This document shows, piece after piece, positions 9,501 to 10,752 of a stretch of 10,752 nt of DNA. Below the pieces are notes generated by a model that was given only the letters and a program-made list of their open reading frames with translations, was not told where the DNA came from and made no database searches. Where the stretch lies: positions 12,742-23,493 of the forward strand of contig DDPL01000031.1 in the NCBI GenBank assembly GCA_002342175.1, read 5' to 3'. The stretch's first letter is position 1. Each line of letters opens with the position of its first letter. The position numbers and the translations under genes were made by a program. This DNA is from Legionellales bacterium UBA2469 (GTDB lineage Bacteria; Pseudomonadota; Gammaproteobacteria; Legionellales; Legionellaceae).

Positions 9501-10752
9501 ATGCGACGTAAATGGTATTTGGGGTTTGGCATCGTTTTGTTATCAATATTTTATATTTTTGTTATGCTTCATGATACAAGATGGTTTATCGGTTTATTGA
9601 TACCTATTATTGGCCTAGGGATTTATGATTTTTTTCAAAAAAAACATAGTATTTTAAGAAATTTCCCCGTTTTAGGTCGTATTCGCTTTTTACTGGAGTT
9701 TTTTAGACCTGAAATTCGCCAATATTTAATTTCTGATGATATCGAAGAAAAACCTTTCAGCCGAGAACAACGCAGTATCGTTTATCAACGTTCAAAAAAT
9801 GAATTAGAAACCGTCCCCTTTGGCACACAACTAAATACTGGTGCCATTGGTTACACCTGGATTGCTCATTCCATTATTCCAGTGCATCCCAATGATGTTG
9901 AGCCTCGCATCACGATTGGTGGGGCAAAATGCAAACAACCCTATTCATCCTCAAGAATGAACATTTCAGCCATGAGTTTTGGTGCGTTATCATCACATGC
10001 ATTGATTGCGCTTAATTTAGGCGCCAAAATTGGTAACTTCTCTCACAATACGGGTGAGGGTGGTATCAGTGAATATCATCTGAAAGGTGGTGATTTGGTG
10101 TTTCAAATTGGCACAGGTTATTTTGGATGCCGTGATGACAAAGGGAATTTCGATCCGGTCGAATTCAAAAAAGAAGCAAACCGACCTGAAGTTAAAATGA
10201 TAGAGATTAAACTATCTCAAGGTGCAAAACCAGCGCATGGTGGTATTTTGCCTGCGGCAAAATTAACAGAAGAAATTGCTCGAGTGAGAAAGGTTCCTAT
10301 GGGAAAAGATGTTTTGTCTCCTATTACGCACACCGCATTTCACACACCCGTTGGACTTTTAAAGTTTGTTCAACAACTGCGTGAACTATCTGGTGGAAAA
10401 CCGATAGGGTTTAAATTATGTATCGGCCAACATGAACAATTTCTTGGAATATGTAAAGCCATGTTAGATACGCATATTTTGCCTGATTTTATATCAATTG
10501 ATGGTGCGGAAGGAGGCACCGGCGCGGCACCGCTTGAATATAGCAACTATTTAGGCCAACCTTTAGAAGAGGCATTGGTTTTTGTTCATAATGCGTTAGT
10601 CGGCATTAATGTTCGAGATCAAATGCGAATTATCTGTACAGGAAAAATCATTACTGGATTTGATATGGTTTTACATCTTGCCTTAGGAGCAGATATTTGT
10701 AATTCCGCTCGAGGCATGATGATGTCTTTAGGATGTGTTCAATCACGACAAT
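9501..10752 (+). CDS. Membrane-anchored FMN-binding glutamate synthase-like protein (partial, C-terminus off window)
   Basis: Homologue of the FMN/synthase domain of the glutamate synthase large subunit, from the stand-alone branch (GltB2/YerD-like). I translated 417 codons by eye, open to the right edge. Two hydrophobic helices (about 5-23 and 28-45) precede the catalytic region, implying a membrane anchor with the enzyme in the cytoplasm. Family motifs follow: VYQRSKNE (94-101), PFGT (106-109), ISAMSFGALSS (155-165), NTGEGGIS (183-190), GTGYFGCR (204-211), KLSQGAKPAHGG (237-248), DGAEGGTGAAP (334-344) and GADICNSARGMM (396-407). The window stops at SLGCVQSRQ, just where the cysteines of the 3Fe-4S cluster begin, so cluster integrity cannot be judged. 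No glutaminase domain is present, so it cannot itself make ammonia from glutamine as GltB does. The reaction is not established for this branch. Probably cotranscribed with maeA. Confidence 0.92.
   Translation, partial: MRRKWYLGFGIVLLSIFYIFVMLHDTRWFIGLLIPIIGLGIYDFFQKKHSILRNFPVLGRIRFLLEFFRPEIRQYLISDDIEEKPFSREQRSIVYQRSKNELETVPFGTQLNTGAIGYTWIAHSIIPVHPNDVEPRITIGGAKCKQPYSSSRMNISAMSFGALSSHALIALNLGAKIGNFSHNTGEGGISEYHLKGGDLVFQIGTGYFGCRDDKGNFDPVEFKKEANRPEVKMIEIKLSQGAKPAHGGILPAAKLTEEIARVRKVPMGKDVLSPITHTAFHTPVGLLKFVQQLRELSGGKPIGFKLCIGQHEQFLGICKAMLDTHILPDFISIDGAEGGTGAAPLEYSNYLGQPLEEALVFVHNALVGINVRDQMRIICTGKIITGFDMVLHLALGADICNSARGMMMSLGCVQSRQ

Overview
The window is ordinary, gene-dense bacterial chromosome with low G+C (visibly AT-rich, estimated by eye at about 40%). 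All proteins look gammaproteobacterial. The HslV N-terminus (six residues before the catalytic Thr), the two Pht-like MFS transporters with an EFIQ motif in helix 1, and the overall protein style point to Legionellales (Legionella/Coxiella relatives). That placement is inference from remembered family sequences; there is no rRNA or marker here to prove it. I see no mobile element, CRISPR array, tRNA, rRNA or phage gene, and no gene-free stretch over 300 bp.

Layout: eight genes run leftwards from about 7699 to the left edge, and two run rightwards from 7855 to the right edge, diverging from one intergenic region of about 155 bp (7700-7854). The leftward block has two parts. The upstream part is two paralogous MFS transporters followed by phosphopentomutase (deoB), spaced by 6 and 11 bp: a probable uptake-plus-salvage operon for a nucleoside or other small metabolite. 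The downstream part is hslV-hslU-wrbA-exoIII(a)-exoIII(b), where every junction is an overlap (11, 4, 4 and 8 bp). It is preceded by a good match to a sigma-32 heat-shock promoter in the 77 bp between deoB and hslV. This makes a five-gene, translationally coupled stress cassette: an ATP-dependent protease, a flavodoxin-like quinone reductase and two AP-endonuclease/exonuclease III paralogues. The last gene is cut by the left edge.

The rightward block is an NAD-type malic enzyme (maeA/sfcA) followed 11 bp later by a membrane-anchored FMN-binding glutamate-synthase-like protein with no glutaminase domain, cut by the right edge. Together they suggest C4-acid/amino-acid carbon metabolism, which fits an organism living on host amino acids.

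No wholly new system is apparent. The points most worth a second look are the sigma-32 promoter driving a coupled protease/redox/DNA-repair cassette, the tandem divergent exonuclease III pair, the MFS-MFS-deoB linkage with a palindrome over its promoter, and the membrane-anchored glutamate-synthase-like protein next to malic enzyme.
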